From DAOUMU01 sp034409055 (GTDB lineage: Bacteria > Chloroflexota > Anaerolineae > 4572-78 > J111), in NCBI GenBank assembly GCA_034409055.1, contig DAOUMU010000206.1, positions 1 through 5,317 on the forward strand: 5,317 bases of DNA, given 5' to 3'. Positions 1-5,227 of the stretch are shown piece by piece. The stretch's first letter is position 1; the number at the start of each line of letters is the position of its first letter. The translations under genes and the position numbers were made by a program. The notes beneath the pieces are model-generated. The model saw only the letters and a list, made by a program, of their open reading frames with translations, searched no databases and was not told where the DNA came from.

Positions 1-32
1 ATATCCACGGGTGTATAACGTAATCTGAGCAT
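1..32 (-). CDS. 5' end of an unidentified gene running off the left edge
   Basis: An ATG at 32-30 opens a frame reading MLRLRYTPVD before the window ends. A perfect GGAGGT Shine-Dalgarno sequence (minus strand, 42-37) lies 4 bases upstream of the ATG. A near-consensus promoter sits about 110 bases further up. Ten residues are too few to assign a family, and no function is proposed. The independent promoter suggests that this gene starts a new transcription unit and is not co-transcribed only with the CoA-binding remnant upstream. Confidence rests on the ribosome binding site and promoter, not on protein similarity. Confidence 0.6.
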   Translation of the reverse strand, partial: MLRLRYTPVD

Positions 33-46
33 TTTGACCTCCAGAT

Positions 47-124
47 GTGTAAGTTTTTACACCACAACTATATCACCTCTGGTGATTCAGGTCTAACCCG
101 GATTAGGGGTTTCCTGACAGAAAC
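47..124 (-). promoter_or_regulatory. Dyad-rich 5' leader of the left-edge gene
   Basis: Four short dyads lie between the predicted transcription start (about 142) and the ATG at 32. They are GTTTC/GAAAC (109-124), a 14-bp near-palindrome (93-106, one mismatched pair, with CTAA/TTAG ends), ATCACC/GGTGAT with a 3-base loop (72-86), and GTGTAA/TTACAC with a 4-base loop (47-62). On the minus strand the CCAGA in the 72-86 hairpin can also pair with the TCTGG that directly precedes the GGAGGT ribosome binding site. The dyads are plain in the sequence. A regulatory role (operator or RNA switch) is inference, and no known riboswitch class is recognised. Confidence 0.35.
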
Positions 125-148
125 TAGCCTATATACTCTTGATTTGGC

Positions 149-177
149 ATTGTATCATACTCGCTCGTTGCTGACAA
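149..177 (-). promoter_or_regulatory. Sigma70-type promoter for the left-edge gene
   Basis: On the minus strand the -35 box TTGTCA (177-172) and the -10 box TACAAT (154-149) are separated by exactly 17 bases. Each box matches the consensus at 5 of 6 positions. Transcription would start near 142 and run toward the ATG at 32. It is the best promoter match noticed in the window, and it lies just past the stop of the CoA-binding remnant (TAA at 204-202). Confidence 0.55.
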
Positions 178-201
178 CACCCTGCTATGCCCATCACCAC
201 C

Positions 202-477
202 TTACCTGGGCAAGCCACCGGTCAGGCCCAGAAACCAGCGCATGCATTTATGGCCAAAATCGACCGGTTCGCAGAACATCATGGGACAACCGCCGGGAAT
301 GACCGTGATATTATGATCCTGGCAAAACTTGGTGGCTTCGTCCGAAACACTGCCCTGGCCAAACGAACGGTGCATCCACACTCGCGACACACCGACTTCA
401 GCACACTCCTGAACGATTTGCCCGGTCACTTCCGGTCGGGTGCTGATCACCACCCCATCGATTGGCTCAGACACATT
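202..477 (-). pseudogene. C-terminal remnant of a CoA-binding-domain (YccU-like) protein
   Basis: About 90 codons read as the second half of a small CoA-binding Rossmann protein. The characteristic stretch EPIDGVVISTRPEVT is followed by VSRVWMHRSFG, then FCQDHNITVIPGGCPMMF and a closing WFLGLTGGLPR. These proteins are normally about 130-150 residues. The N-terminal half, with the glycine-rich loop (GxS) that opens the Rossmann fold, is missing. The frame stays open upstream to a GTG at 615, but codons 1-46 of that reading show no resemblance to the family. Part of that stretch overlaps the end of the EamA gene, and part overlaps an MmgE/PrpD-like N-terminus in another frame. Homology seems to start near 477-465, exactly where the MmgE/PrpD-like frame loses its similarity. 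It is probably non-functional, though an internal GTG (474) could start a short product. Family assignment is fairly sure; the exact junction is not. Confidence 0.7.
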
Positions 478-554
478 TTGGCTCGCCGTTGCACGGCCGG
501 CGGCAATCCATTCCAGGTCATATCCAGAATAAATGAGGCATAGTTGATGTCCAT
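447..554 (-). pseudogene. N-terminal remnant of an MmgE/PrpD-family protein
   Basis: An ATG at 554-552 lies 15 bases after the EamA stop, with a weak AAAGGG ribosome binding site. The first 29 codons include YASFILDMTWNGLPPAVQRR followed by AKMCL. This is the typical start of MmgE/PrpD proteins (helical segment, then LPPxVxxRAKxCLLDTLG). Family members are about 450 residues; here the similarity ends after AKMCL, and the frame stops at a TGA (449-447) after 35 codons. From about 470 the DNA instead encodes the CoA-binding remnant in another frame. The family contains 2-methylcitrate dehydratase (PrpD), cis-aconitate decarboxylase and many uncharacterised members, so the lost enzyme's substrate cannot be told. 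Its spacing suggests it was once co-transcribed with the EamA permease. The call rests on a short stretch and is moderately confident. Confidence 0.5.
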
Positions 555-569
555 CTGTTTTCCCTTTAC

Positions 570-1502
570 TTACATCGGCTCGGGAGACTGCCTGGGTCTG
601 GCCATCTGCAACCACGCTCGGGGTAACGACAGCAAAATCACCCCACTAATCACCAAAATCGCGCCCAAAACTTGCCAACCATCGAGACGTTCTCCCAAGG
701 CAAGGTAAGAAGCGATGGCGGCAAAAGGGACCTCGGTCGTAGAGACAATAACGGCCACACTGGCCTGTAAGCGTCGCAGGCCGGTGGTATAGAGCGCAAA
801 GCCGGAGACGGTCGGCAGCAGCACCAGCCCGACCAGGCCACCCAGGACAGTGGTCGACGGTGGCCAGGGAATTGTCGTCCAGATTTGCAGGGGGAGTAAA
901 GTCAATGTACCGAATCCGAAGACGTAAAGCAGGATGGTCCACGGGCTATAATGGCCGACCTGCTTCTTGCCAAACAGGCTAAAACCGCCATAAGCAATCG
1001 GCAGGCCCAGGCCAACTAAAAAGCCGATCAGCGTGATCTGAGTCTGGCCCAAACCATCGAGGCGTGAGATGAGGATGGTACCGATGAAGGCCAGGGTGAC
1101 GGCCCCGATTTTGCGCCGGGTCAGTGGTTCCCGCCACAGCAGCCAGGCCACAAGGGTCACGAAGATGGGCGCGTTAGACTGGAAGACGGTGGCTACGGCG
1201 ACGCCGTTGAGCAAAACCGCCGCGTTCCACATGACGTGGAACAGGCCAATGCTGATCGCCCCCATGGCCGCCAGCCAGGGCAAATCGTGCCGCTTCACCG
1301 CCAACAGATCGGGACGGAAAAGGGTGAGGCCCGTCAATAGACAACTGAAAGTGCCCAGGTCCCGCCAGAAGGCCAGTCCCCAGGGAGAGATACCACTGCC
1401 ACTGACAATCAGGTTGACGAAAAGGCCCGAGGTAGACCAGCAGACGGTGGCCAGCACCACCAGCAACAGACCTAACCCCCGTGACTCGTTGAGCTTATTC
1501 AT
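570..1502 (-). CDS. EamA/DMT-family permease (10 TM)
   Basis: The product is a 310-residue integral membrane protein of the drug/metabolite transporter superfamily, at full family length. It has two tandem EamA repeats (about residues 10-146 and 158-293), each with roughly five hydrophobic helices. Family hallmarks include the N-terminal CWSTSGLFV segment, NAAVLLNGVAVATVFQSNAP in helix 4, WREPLT at 123-128 closing the first repeat, and ALGERLDGWQVLGAILVISG at 268-287 closing the second. Positive residues follow helices in the usual cytoplasmic loops. Family members export or import amino acids, nucleosides and other small metabolites; the substrate cannot be read from sequence. The ATG at 1502 has only a weak GGA 8 bases upstream. 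The gene sits downstream of the RACo-like gene across a repeat-filled gap and runs directly into the MmgE/PrpD remnant. Transport of a methylated substrate or product for the corrinoid system is possible but only inferred. Confidence 0.9.
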   Translation of the reverse strand: MNKLNESRGLGLLLVVLATVCWSTSGLFVNLIVSGSGISPWGLAFWRDLGTFSCLLTGLTLFRPDLLAVKRHDLPWLAAMGAISIGLFHVMWNAAVLLNGVAVATVFQSNAPIFVTLVAWLLWREPLTRRKIGAVTLAFIGTILISRLDGLGQTQITLIGFLVGLGLPIAYGGFSLFGKKQVGHYSPWTILLYVFGFGTLTLLPLQIWTTIPWPPSTTVLGGLVGLVLLPTVSGFALYTTGLRRLQASVAVIVSTTEVPFAAIASYLALGERLDGWQVLGAILVISGVILLSLPRAWLQMARPRQSPEPM

Positions 1503-1523
1503 CGATTAGTCCGGGTACAAGTA

Positions 1524-1553
1524 GCTGGCGCACGCTTCGCGGTATGCGCCAGC
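1524..1553 (-). repeat. Intergenic hairpin upstream of the EamA gene
   Basis: A perfect 9-bp stem (GCTGGCGCA at 1524-1532 pairing with TGCGCCAGC at 1545-1553) encloses a 12-base loop. It ends about 20 bases upstream of the EamA ATG. No T-run follows on either strand, so it is not a classical intrinsic terminator. It sits beside other palindromic units and looks like one of a family of dispersed intergenic palindromes. It would lie in the 5' leader of any EamA mRNA that starts further upstream. Confidence 0.6.
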
Positions 1554-1555
1554 GA

Positions 1556-1635
1556 CAAGGCATAGGGATGCCTTGCCTACATTTTGCCCTGCAAACCGGC
1601 AAGGCATAGGGATGCCTTGCCTACATTTTGCCCTG
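1556..1635. repeat. Two direct copies of a 36-bp palindromic intergenic repeat
   Basis: Identical 36-bp copies lie at 1556-1591 and 1600-1635, with an 8-bp spacer (period 44). Each contains an inverted repeat: CAAGGCAT and ATGCCTTG around AGGG in both copies, and the full GGCAAGGCAT/ATGCCTTGCC in the second. An unpaired tail (TACATTTTGCCCTG) follows. This layout is typical of dispersed REP-like intergenic elements. With two copies and an 8-bp spacer it is not a CRISPR array. Confidence 0.75.
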
Positions 1636-1644
1636 AAAATCAGT

Positions 1645-1778
1645 CTCAGTAGATCCAATTTTCAAGCTCGGAGCGGACCACAGTCCGCGTTTTGGCCGCT
1701 GGACTGTCCCACAGGGAGGCAGCGGGGCTGCACAGGTCTTCGCACTGGTCCAGCTAGAGCAAATTTGGATGTACTGAG
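1645..1778. mobile_element. Possible MITE-like element with terminal inverted repeats
   Basis: The 134-bp segment is bounded by imperfect inverted repeats: CTCAGTAGATCCAATTT at 1645-1661, and AAATTTGGATGTACTGAG at 1761-1778 on the right. They match except for one substitution and one extra base. Inside are further nested pairs: GCTGGAC (1698-1704) with GTCCAGC (1748-1754), the hairpin GCGGAC/GTCCGC (1673-1688), TCCC/GGGA (1707-1717) and GCAGC/GCTGC (1719-1731). No open reading frame of interest is present, and no clear target-site duplication was found. It ends one base beyond the RACo-like stop codon. It could be a non-autonomous transposon remnant or a structured RNA. Confidence 0.4.
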
Positions 1779-1779
1779 T

Positions 1780-3426
1780 CTACTCTGATAAATTTGGGGT
1801 GAGGGTCAGTGAGTTCACGTAGCGCGTATTAAAATCGGGATCCAGGTCCAGGTCGACCTGCTCGGCCCGAACAGCCAAGGTTTCGGCCAGGGCAAAGCCT
1901 GCGTCGGACAAAAACATGGCCGCGCCCAGGCCGGCCCCATTGGCGATGGTTTCCACGACCTCCCGCCGCACCGGGGGGATCATGCCCAGGGCCAGCACAG
2001 TATCAATCTTAATCTGACCACCAAAAGAACCGGTCAGGATAACTCGTTCCAGGTCGGCCGGCTTTAACCCAATCTGAGCCAGGAGAATATCTACGGCCGC
2101 CCGGATGGCTCCTTTGGCTTTTTGGAGTTCTCGGACGTCCCACTGGGACAGGGCTATTGATTGGTTGGTTGGTTGGCTGGTTGGCTGGTTGGCTGGTTGG
2201 CTGGTTGGTGGTTGGTTGGAAGAATCGGCCGGCGTCAACGGGATACAACGTGCCTTATGCACGTCTTCGTACATACGGTCGGCGAAAAGAGGGTGATGGG
2301 GAGATATACGACCGCTTGGCTCGATGACGCCGGCCTGTCGGAGTTCGTAGACCACGCTCAGCAGCCCCGACCCGGTCAGACCGATGGGCGGTTCATCGGC
2401 AATCGTTTCAAAAACAAACTCACGGCCGTCAAGACGCACGTCCACGATGGCCCCATCCACGGCCCGGGTGCCACAAGAGATATTAACCCCCTCAAAGGCG
2501 GGACCGGCGGCTGTCGAGGCGGTCAGGATACGCTGGCCATCCGTAACCATTACCTCGCCGTTGGTGCCCAGGTCAATGGCCGCCATGGGGCCGGCCGGCC
2601 GGTCGAAGCCAAAGTAGGCCAGGCAGGCCAGGGCATCAGAGCCGACGAAACCGCCAATCAGGGGTGGTAGGCTTATCCGGGTGTTCTCGGGAAAAATACC
2701 GCCCATCAACTCGGTCCCATCCTGGATGGCTGCTTTTCTGTAAGGTTGAAAAGGCATCACGGCCAACGTCTTCAGCGGTTGCCGGGTGAGCAGATGATGC
2801 ATGGCTACGTTACCGACGATTGTCACCCGCTCGATCCCCCGGCGGATGCGGGGTGACAATTTGAGCGAGTCAACAGCCTGATTGATGGAGGCCAGGGCCA
2901 ATTTATGCAGCCGTTCGGCATTCACCGGGTTGTCGGTGGCTGCTGCCAGACGTGAGATCACGTCGGCCCCGTAGACCGTTTGTTGATTGAGCGTGGCGGC
3001 CCCGGCACACACTTCGCCATTGTCGAGCATGGTCAGAAAGGCGGCTACGGTCGTTGAACCCAGGTCAATGGCCAGGCCCAGAGGGACATTTTTCTCCCGC
3101 TTGTAGCGGCTACTGGCCCGGAAGATTTTATTCGAGTAGACGATGATGGGAGCCAGGGATACTTTCACCTCATCCTGTACCCGGGCGCGACAGGCCAGCC
3201 GATTACCGACTGCCAATTCGCCGGGAGTGAGGTTCTCCAGTTCTACCTCGTCCGGTGGAGCAGCCCCCGTTTCCAACAGCACCTTACATTTGCCGCAGGT
3301 GCCACGTCCGGCACAAGGTTGTTCCAGGGGCAGGCCTGTGGCAGCGATGACATCACCCAGGAGACTGCCCTCTGCTGCTTCGACTGTCTTTACTTCTTCG
3401 CCGTAGATAACTGTAACTGTAGGCAT
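1780..3426 (-). CDS. Ferredoxin-ASKHA corrinoid-activation protein (RACo/DUF4445 type)
   Basis: The 548-residue protein begins with a 2Fe-2S ferredoxin domain. Its cluster ligands are C38, C44, C47 (in CAGRGTCGKC) and C79 (in RLACRA). A linker follows (about 90-115), then an ATPase domain of the ASKHA fold with phosphate-binding loops DLGSTTVAA (121-129), DLGTNGE (285-291) and LTGSFGG (464-470). This is the architecture of RACo and related proteins, which use ATP to drive electron transfer from the cluster to Co(II) of an inactive corrinoid protein, restoring Co(I). The protein is probably cytoplasmic. It follows the MttB-like gene by 112 bp on the same strand, as expected for a methyltransferase and its activase. 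The ATG at 3426 has only a weak GAGAAAG upstream. Residues about 402-424 are an NQPTSQP repeat absent from the usual fold. The last six residues (TPNLSE) look like an added tail beside a repeat element. RamA-like proteins use 4Fe-4S clusters and differ in layout. Confidence 0.9.
   Translation of the reverse strand: MPTVTVIYGEEVKTVEAAEGSLLGDVIAATGLPLEQPCAGRGTCGKCKVLLETGAAPPDEVELENLTPGELAVGNRLACRARVQDEVKVSLAPIIVYSNKIFRASSRYKREKNVPLGLAIDLGSTTVAAFLTMLDNGEVCAGAATLNQQTVYGADVISRLAAATDNPVNAERLHKLALASINQAVDSLKLSPRIRRGIERVTIVGNVAMHHLLTRQPLKTLAVMPFQPYRKAAIQDGTELMGGIFPENTRISLPPLIGGFVGSDALACLAYFGFDRPAGPMAAIDLGTNGEVMVTDGQRILTASTAAGPAFEGVNISCGTRAVDGAIVDVRLDGREFVFETIADEPPIGLTGSGLLSVVYELRQAGVIEPSGRISPHHPLFADRMYEDVHKARCIPLTPADSSNQPPTSQPANQPTSQPTNQSIALSQWDVRELQKAKGAIRAAVDILLAQIGLKPADLERVILTGSFGGQIKIDTVLALGMIPPVRREVVETIANGAGLGAAMFLSDAGFALAETLAVRAEQVDLDLDPDFNTRYVNSLTLTPNLSE
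2161..2219. repeat. In-frame 4/8-bp simple repeat inside the RACo-like gene
   Basis: On the plus strand, four TTGG units (2161-2176) are followed by four perfect CTGGTTGG octamers (2177-2208), then TGG (2209-2211) and two more TTGG (2212-2219). In the coding strand this gives about 19 residues (404-422) made of N, Q, P, T, S and A. The unit is 8 bp, so gain or loss of one unit shifts the reading frame and only multiples of three keep it. The plus strand is the template strand of the gene. Its regular GG pairs, including GGTTGGTGGTTGG at 2203-2215, could form two-layer G-quadruplexes. Confidence 0.9.
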
Positions 3427-3481
3427 AGTTTACTTTCTCGTGGTGAATAATTTCTCGTTTATCTTTGGATATTCTGCCCGA

Positions 3482-3510
3482 ACTTTACCGCACAAGGTTG
3501 CAGTTTGCAA
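3482..3510 (-). promoter_or_regulatory. Weak candidate promoter before the RACo-like gene
   Basis: In the 112-bp gap between the MttB-like stop and the RACo-like ATG, the minus strand has TTGCAA (3510-3505) and TAAAGT (3487-3482) separated by 17 bases. Each matches the sigma70 consensus at 4 of 6 positions. The match is modest and could be chance; the two genes may simply be co-transcribed. No terminator-like hairpin with a T-run was seen in this gap. Confidence 0.2.
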
Positions 3511-3538
3511 ATTCACCGGGTTGTAACCTGATTATAAC

Positions 3539-4972
3539 TTACTGCCAATGCCTGGCCATCCGATCCAGTTCTTGGCTCACTGCTGAGGGCAGCGGAGCGG
3601 GTTGGTGCTGCATTGCTTTTTGAGTTTGCTCGCGCAACCGCGTCTCAAAGCGTTTCGCCCCTTGCTCAAGCCACTCGGCGCTAATCGTCCGGTCGAACAA
3701 CTGGGAATACCACACCTCACGAAAATGGGCAAAGGTGTGCTCCTCTTGCAAATAGTGTCCCCCTGGCCCGACCCTATCAATCAAATCAAGGGCCAGCGTG
3801 TCCTCATTCACCGGCAGCCCGCGCATATACTGGTTGACCATATGAAGCACCTCGTTGACCAAGACCATGTAGGCCGGCGAGGCCAGTGAACCGTGGTCCA
3901 GTTGGCCAGACTCGTGGATCATATTGGCGCCACTCAAAGCCGAGCTCAGGCAAGAAAAAGTCGCTTCAGCCGCGGCCTGGGGATCAGGGAATTTAGCGTC
4001 GGAACAACCGGCCGTGCCAAAGAAGGGCAACTGGTAATAGTGGGCCATCTGGGCCATAGCGGCGACCATCAAACTCATCTCAGCGGCACCATACGAGAAA
4101 ATCGTCGTGGCCATGTCCATCACGGTGGCAAAAGCCCCATAGATAAAGGGTGTCCCCGGCCGAACAAGCTGAGTGAGCACCAGTCCGCTGAGCGATTCGG
4201 CACTGCCCTGCACCACGGTCGCAGCAAAACTCATCGGAGCGGTGCTGCCAGCCTGCGGCGCTGACACACAAATCACCGGAATACCCTTTTCCGCCCAGAA
4301 AAGCATCTTCTCCACGGTCGGATGGTAATACAACAGGGGCGAGATCGGATCCAACAAAGGAAAGACAGTGGGTGCTTGGCGAAAACGTTCTTCACTACCG
4401 GCAATGAGCACAGCCATCTCATAGACATCGCGGGTGCTATTGAGGTCTTTACAACAAAAGACCATTGGCTTTTCACTGTAGGTCAACACCTGTTTGGCAA
4501 TCACCCGGTCGGCGATGTCGGCCGGTACGTCGTCGGCCATGCCGATGGTCATAATCCAAGCATAATTGGGCAAAACATCGGCCACCGTGGCGGTGATGCG
4601 GCAATCGTCGCTGGTGAACCGCCGGCGTTCCTCGGTAATCGGATCCAGATAATCAACACAATCCACAGTCACCCCAAACCAGGCTCTATCCCCTTCCAAG
4701 AACACCGAGCGCTGGCCATCACGCCGTCCCAACACCACCCGGGAGGGTGCTTTCCGGATCGCCTCCTCAACCAGCCAGGCCGGAATGCGGACCCGATCAC
4801 CGTCCACTCGCGCCCCGGCCCCATGGAACAACTCCAACGCCCGAGGGTGAGAAATCTGGACGCCCGTACCTTCCAACACTTCCAAGGTGGCCAGGTGTAT
4901 CTGCTCAATCTGGTCGTCGTTAAGCACACACACTCTTGGCTTGAAATGCAATTCTGGATAAAGCATTAGCAT
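3539..4972 (-). CDS. MttB-superfamily corrinoid methyltransferase (non-pyrrolysine type)
   Basis: The 477-residue protein resembles the trimethylamine methyltransferase (MttB) superfamily, COG5598, at full family length. It transfers a methyl group from a methylated substrate to a cognate Co(I) corrinoid protein. Recognisable stretches are the N-terminal helix with IHLATLEVLEGTGVQI (25-40), VRIPAWLVEEAIRKAPS (61-77), DYLDPITEERR (108-118), the TIM-barrel core with FGTAGCSDAKFPDPQAAAEA (318-337), and MIHESGQLDHGSLASPAYMV (351-370). The GPGGHYLQEEHTFAHFREVWYS region (402-423) is a typical C-terminal signature. No in-frame amber codon interrupts the gene, so it belongs with members lacking pyrrolysine, such as the glycine betaine methyltransferase MtgB. 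The real substrate (betaine, carnitine-like or another quaternary amine) is unknown. The AAAGGA site (4980-4975) is only 2 bases from the ATG at 4972 but 8 bases from the ATG at 4966, so translation probably begins at 4966 (475 residues). The activase gene follows. Confidence 0.9.
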   Translation of the reverse strand: MLMLYPELHFKPRVCVLNDDQIEQIHLATLEVLEGTGVQISHPRALELFHGAGARVDGDRVRIPAWLVEEAIRKAPSRVVLGRRDGQRSVFLEGDRAWFGVTVDCVDYLDPITEERRRFTSDDCRITATVADVLPNYAWIMTIGMADDVPADIADRVIAKQVLTYSEKPMVFCCKDLNSTRDVYEMAVLIAGSEERFRQAPTVFPLLDPISPLLYYHPTVEKMLFWAEKGIPVICVSAPQAGSTAPMSFAATVVQGSAESLSGLVLTQLVRPGTPFIYGAFATVMDMATTIFSYGAAEMSLMVAAMAQMAHYYQLPFFGTAGCSDAKFPDPQAAAEATFSCLSSALSGANMIHESGQLDHGSLASPAYMVLVNEVLHMVNQYMRGLPVNEDTLALDLIDRVGPGGHYLQEEHTFAHFREVWYSQLFDRTISAEWLEQGAKRFETRLREQTQKAMQHQPAPLPSAVSQELDRMARHWQ

Positions 4973-5004
4973 AATCCTTTCATAGCAAAGCCTTTGCCAC
5001 CTTG

Positions 5005-5193
5005 CTATTCTGCTACCCTGCCCCCTGCCTCTTTCAAAACCTCCCGCACCTTGTCATAAAAATCTTGTACGTGATTATGCATAATTTGCTCGGCCTGGTC
5101 GGCGTTACCCGCTTTGATAGCTGTCACCAGGGCCAGGTGCTCTTCTACTGAAGCAGGCAGAAAGCCGAGGTGCGGTAAAGCCAGATACCACAG
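5005..5193 (-). pseudogene. C-terminal fragment of a GntR/FadR (FCD-domain) regulator
   Basis: The 62 codons ending in TAG (5007-5005) read as the last two helices of an FCD ligand-binding domain. They contain LWYLALPHLGFLPASVEEHL, then VTAIKAGNADQAEQIMHNHV and a charged helical tail. The histidines of EEH and NHV lie where FCD proteins carry metal- and ligand-binding histidines. Intact relatives are about 220-240 residues with an N-terminal winged helix. Here a TGA (5196-5194) sits just before the first recognisable residue, and the DNA upstream shows no related coding in any frame of that strand. The gene is therefore cut near 5193-5200, presumably by insertion of, or recombination with, the repeat-bearing DNA to the right. 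No DNA-binding domain remains in the window. It ends 32 bases before the MttB-like gene, so the intact gene may have regulated it. Confidence 0.75.
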
Positions 5194-5227
5194 TCAATGT
5201 CATTAAGTTAAGGAAGCCATTCCAGAC

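Noticed and set aside
72..86. The ATCACC/GGTGAT hairpin as an intrinsic terminator of the minus-strand CoA-binding transcript.
   Set aside because: No T-run follows it on the minus strand, and it lies downstream of a strong promoter in the leader of the next gene.
202..615. A full 137-residue CoA-binding protein starting at GTG 615.
   Set aside because: Its first 46 codons have no resemblance to the family. They overlap the EamA 3' end and the MmgE/PrpD-like start in other frames, and no ribosome binding site is evident at 615.
1556..1635. Two direct repeats resembling the start of a CRISPR array.
   Set aside because: There are only two copies with an 8-bp spacer, and the repeat is itself a long palindrome with an AT-rich tail. 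No cas gene is present.
1638..1782. The RACo-like gene ends in TAG, and the frame stays open for roughly 45 codons beyond it, which might suggest pyrrolysine read-through in an MttB-linked locus.
   Set aside because: The protein is already at family length before the TAG. The extension is translated repeat-element DNA with no family resemblance, and the MttB-like gene itself has no in-frame amber codon.
1573..1788. A plus-strand open frame of 71 codons in the intergenic gap.
   Set aside because: It lies entirely within palindromic repeats, has no ribosome binding site, and its translation shows no protein-like pattern.
2009..2248. A second minus-strand frame through the NQPTSQP repeat that might suggest an overlapping gene.
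   Set aside because: The repeat reads as the same residue types in more than one frame because its 4/8-bp unit is not a multiple of three. Outside the repeat the translation has no family signal.
4322..4969. A long plus-strand open frame of 215 codons opposite the MttB-like gene.
   Set aside because: It is the antisense shadow of a clearly conserved gene; its translation shows no recognisable domain and it lacks a ribosome binding site of its own.
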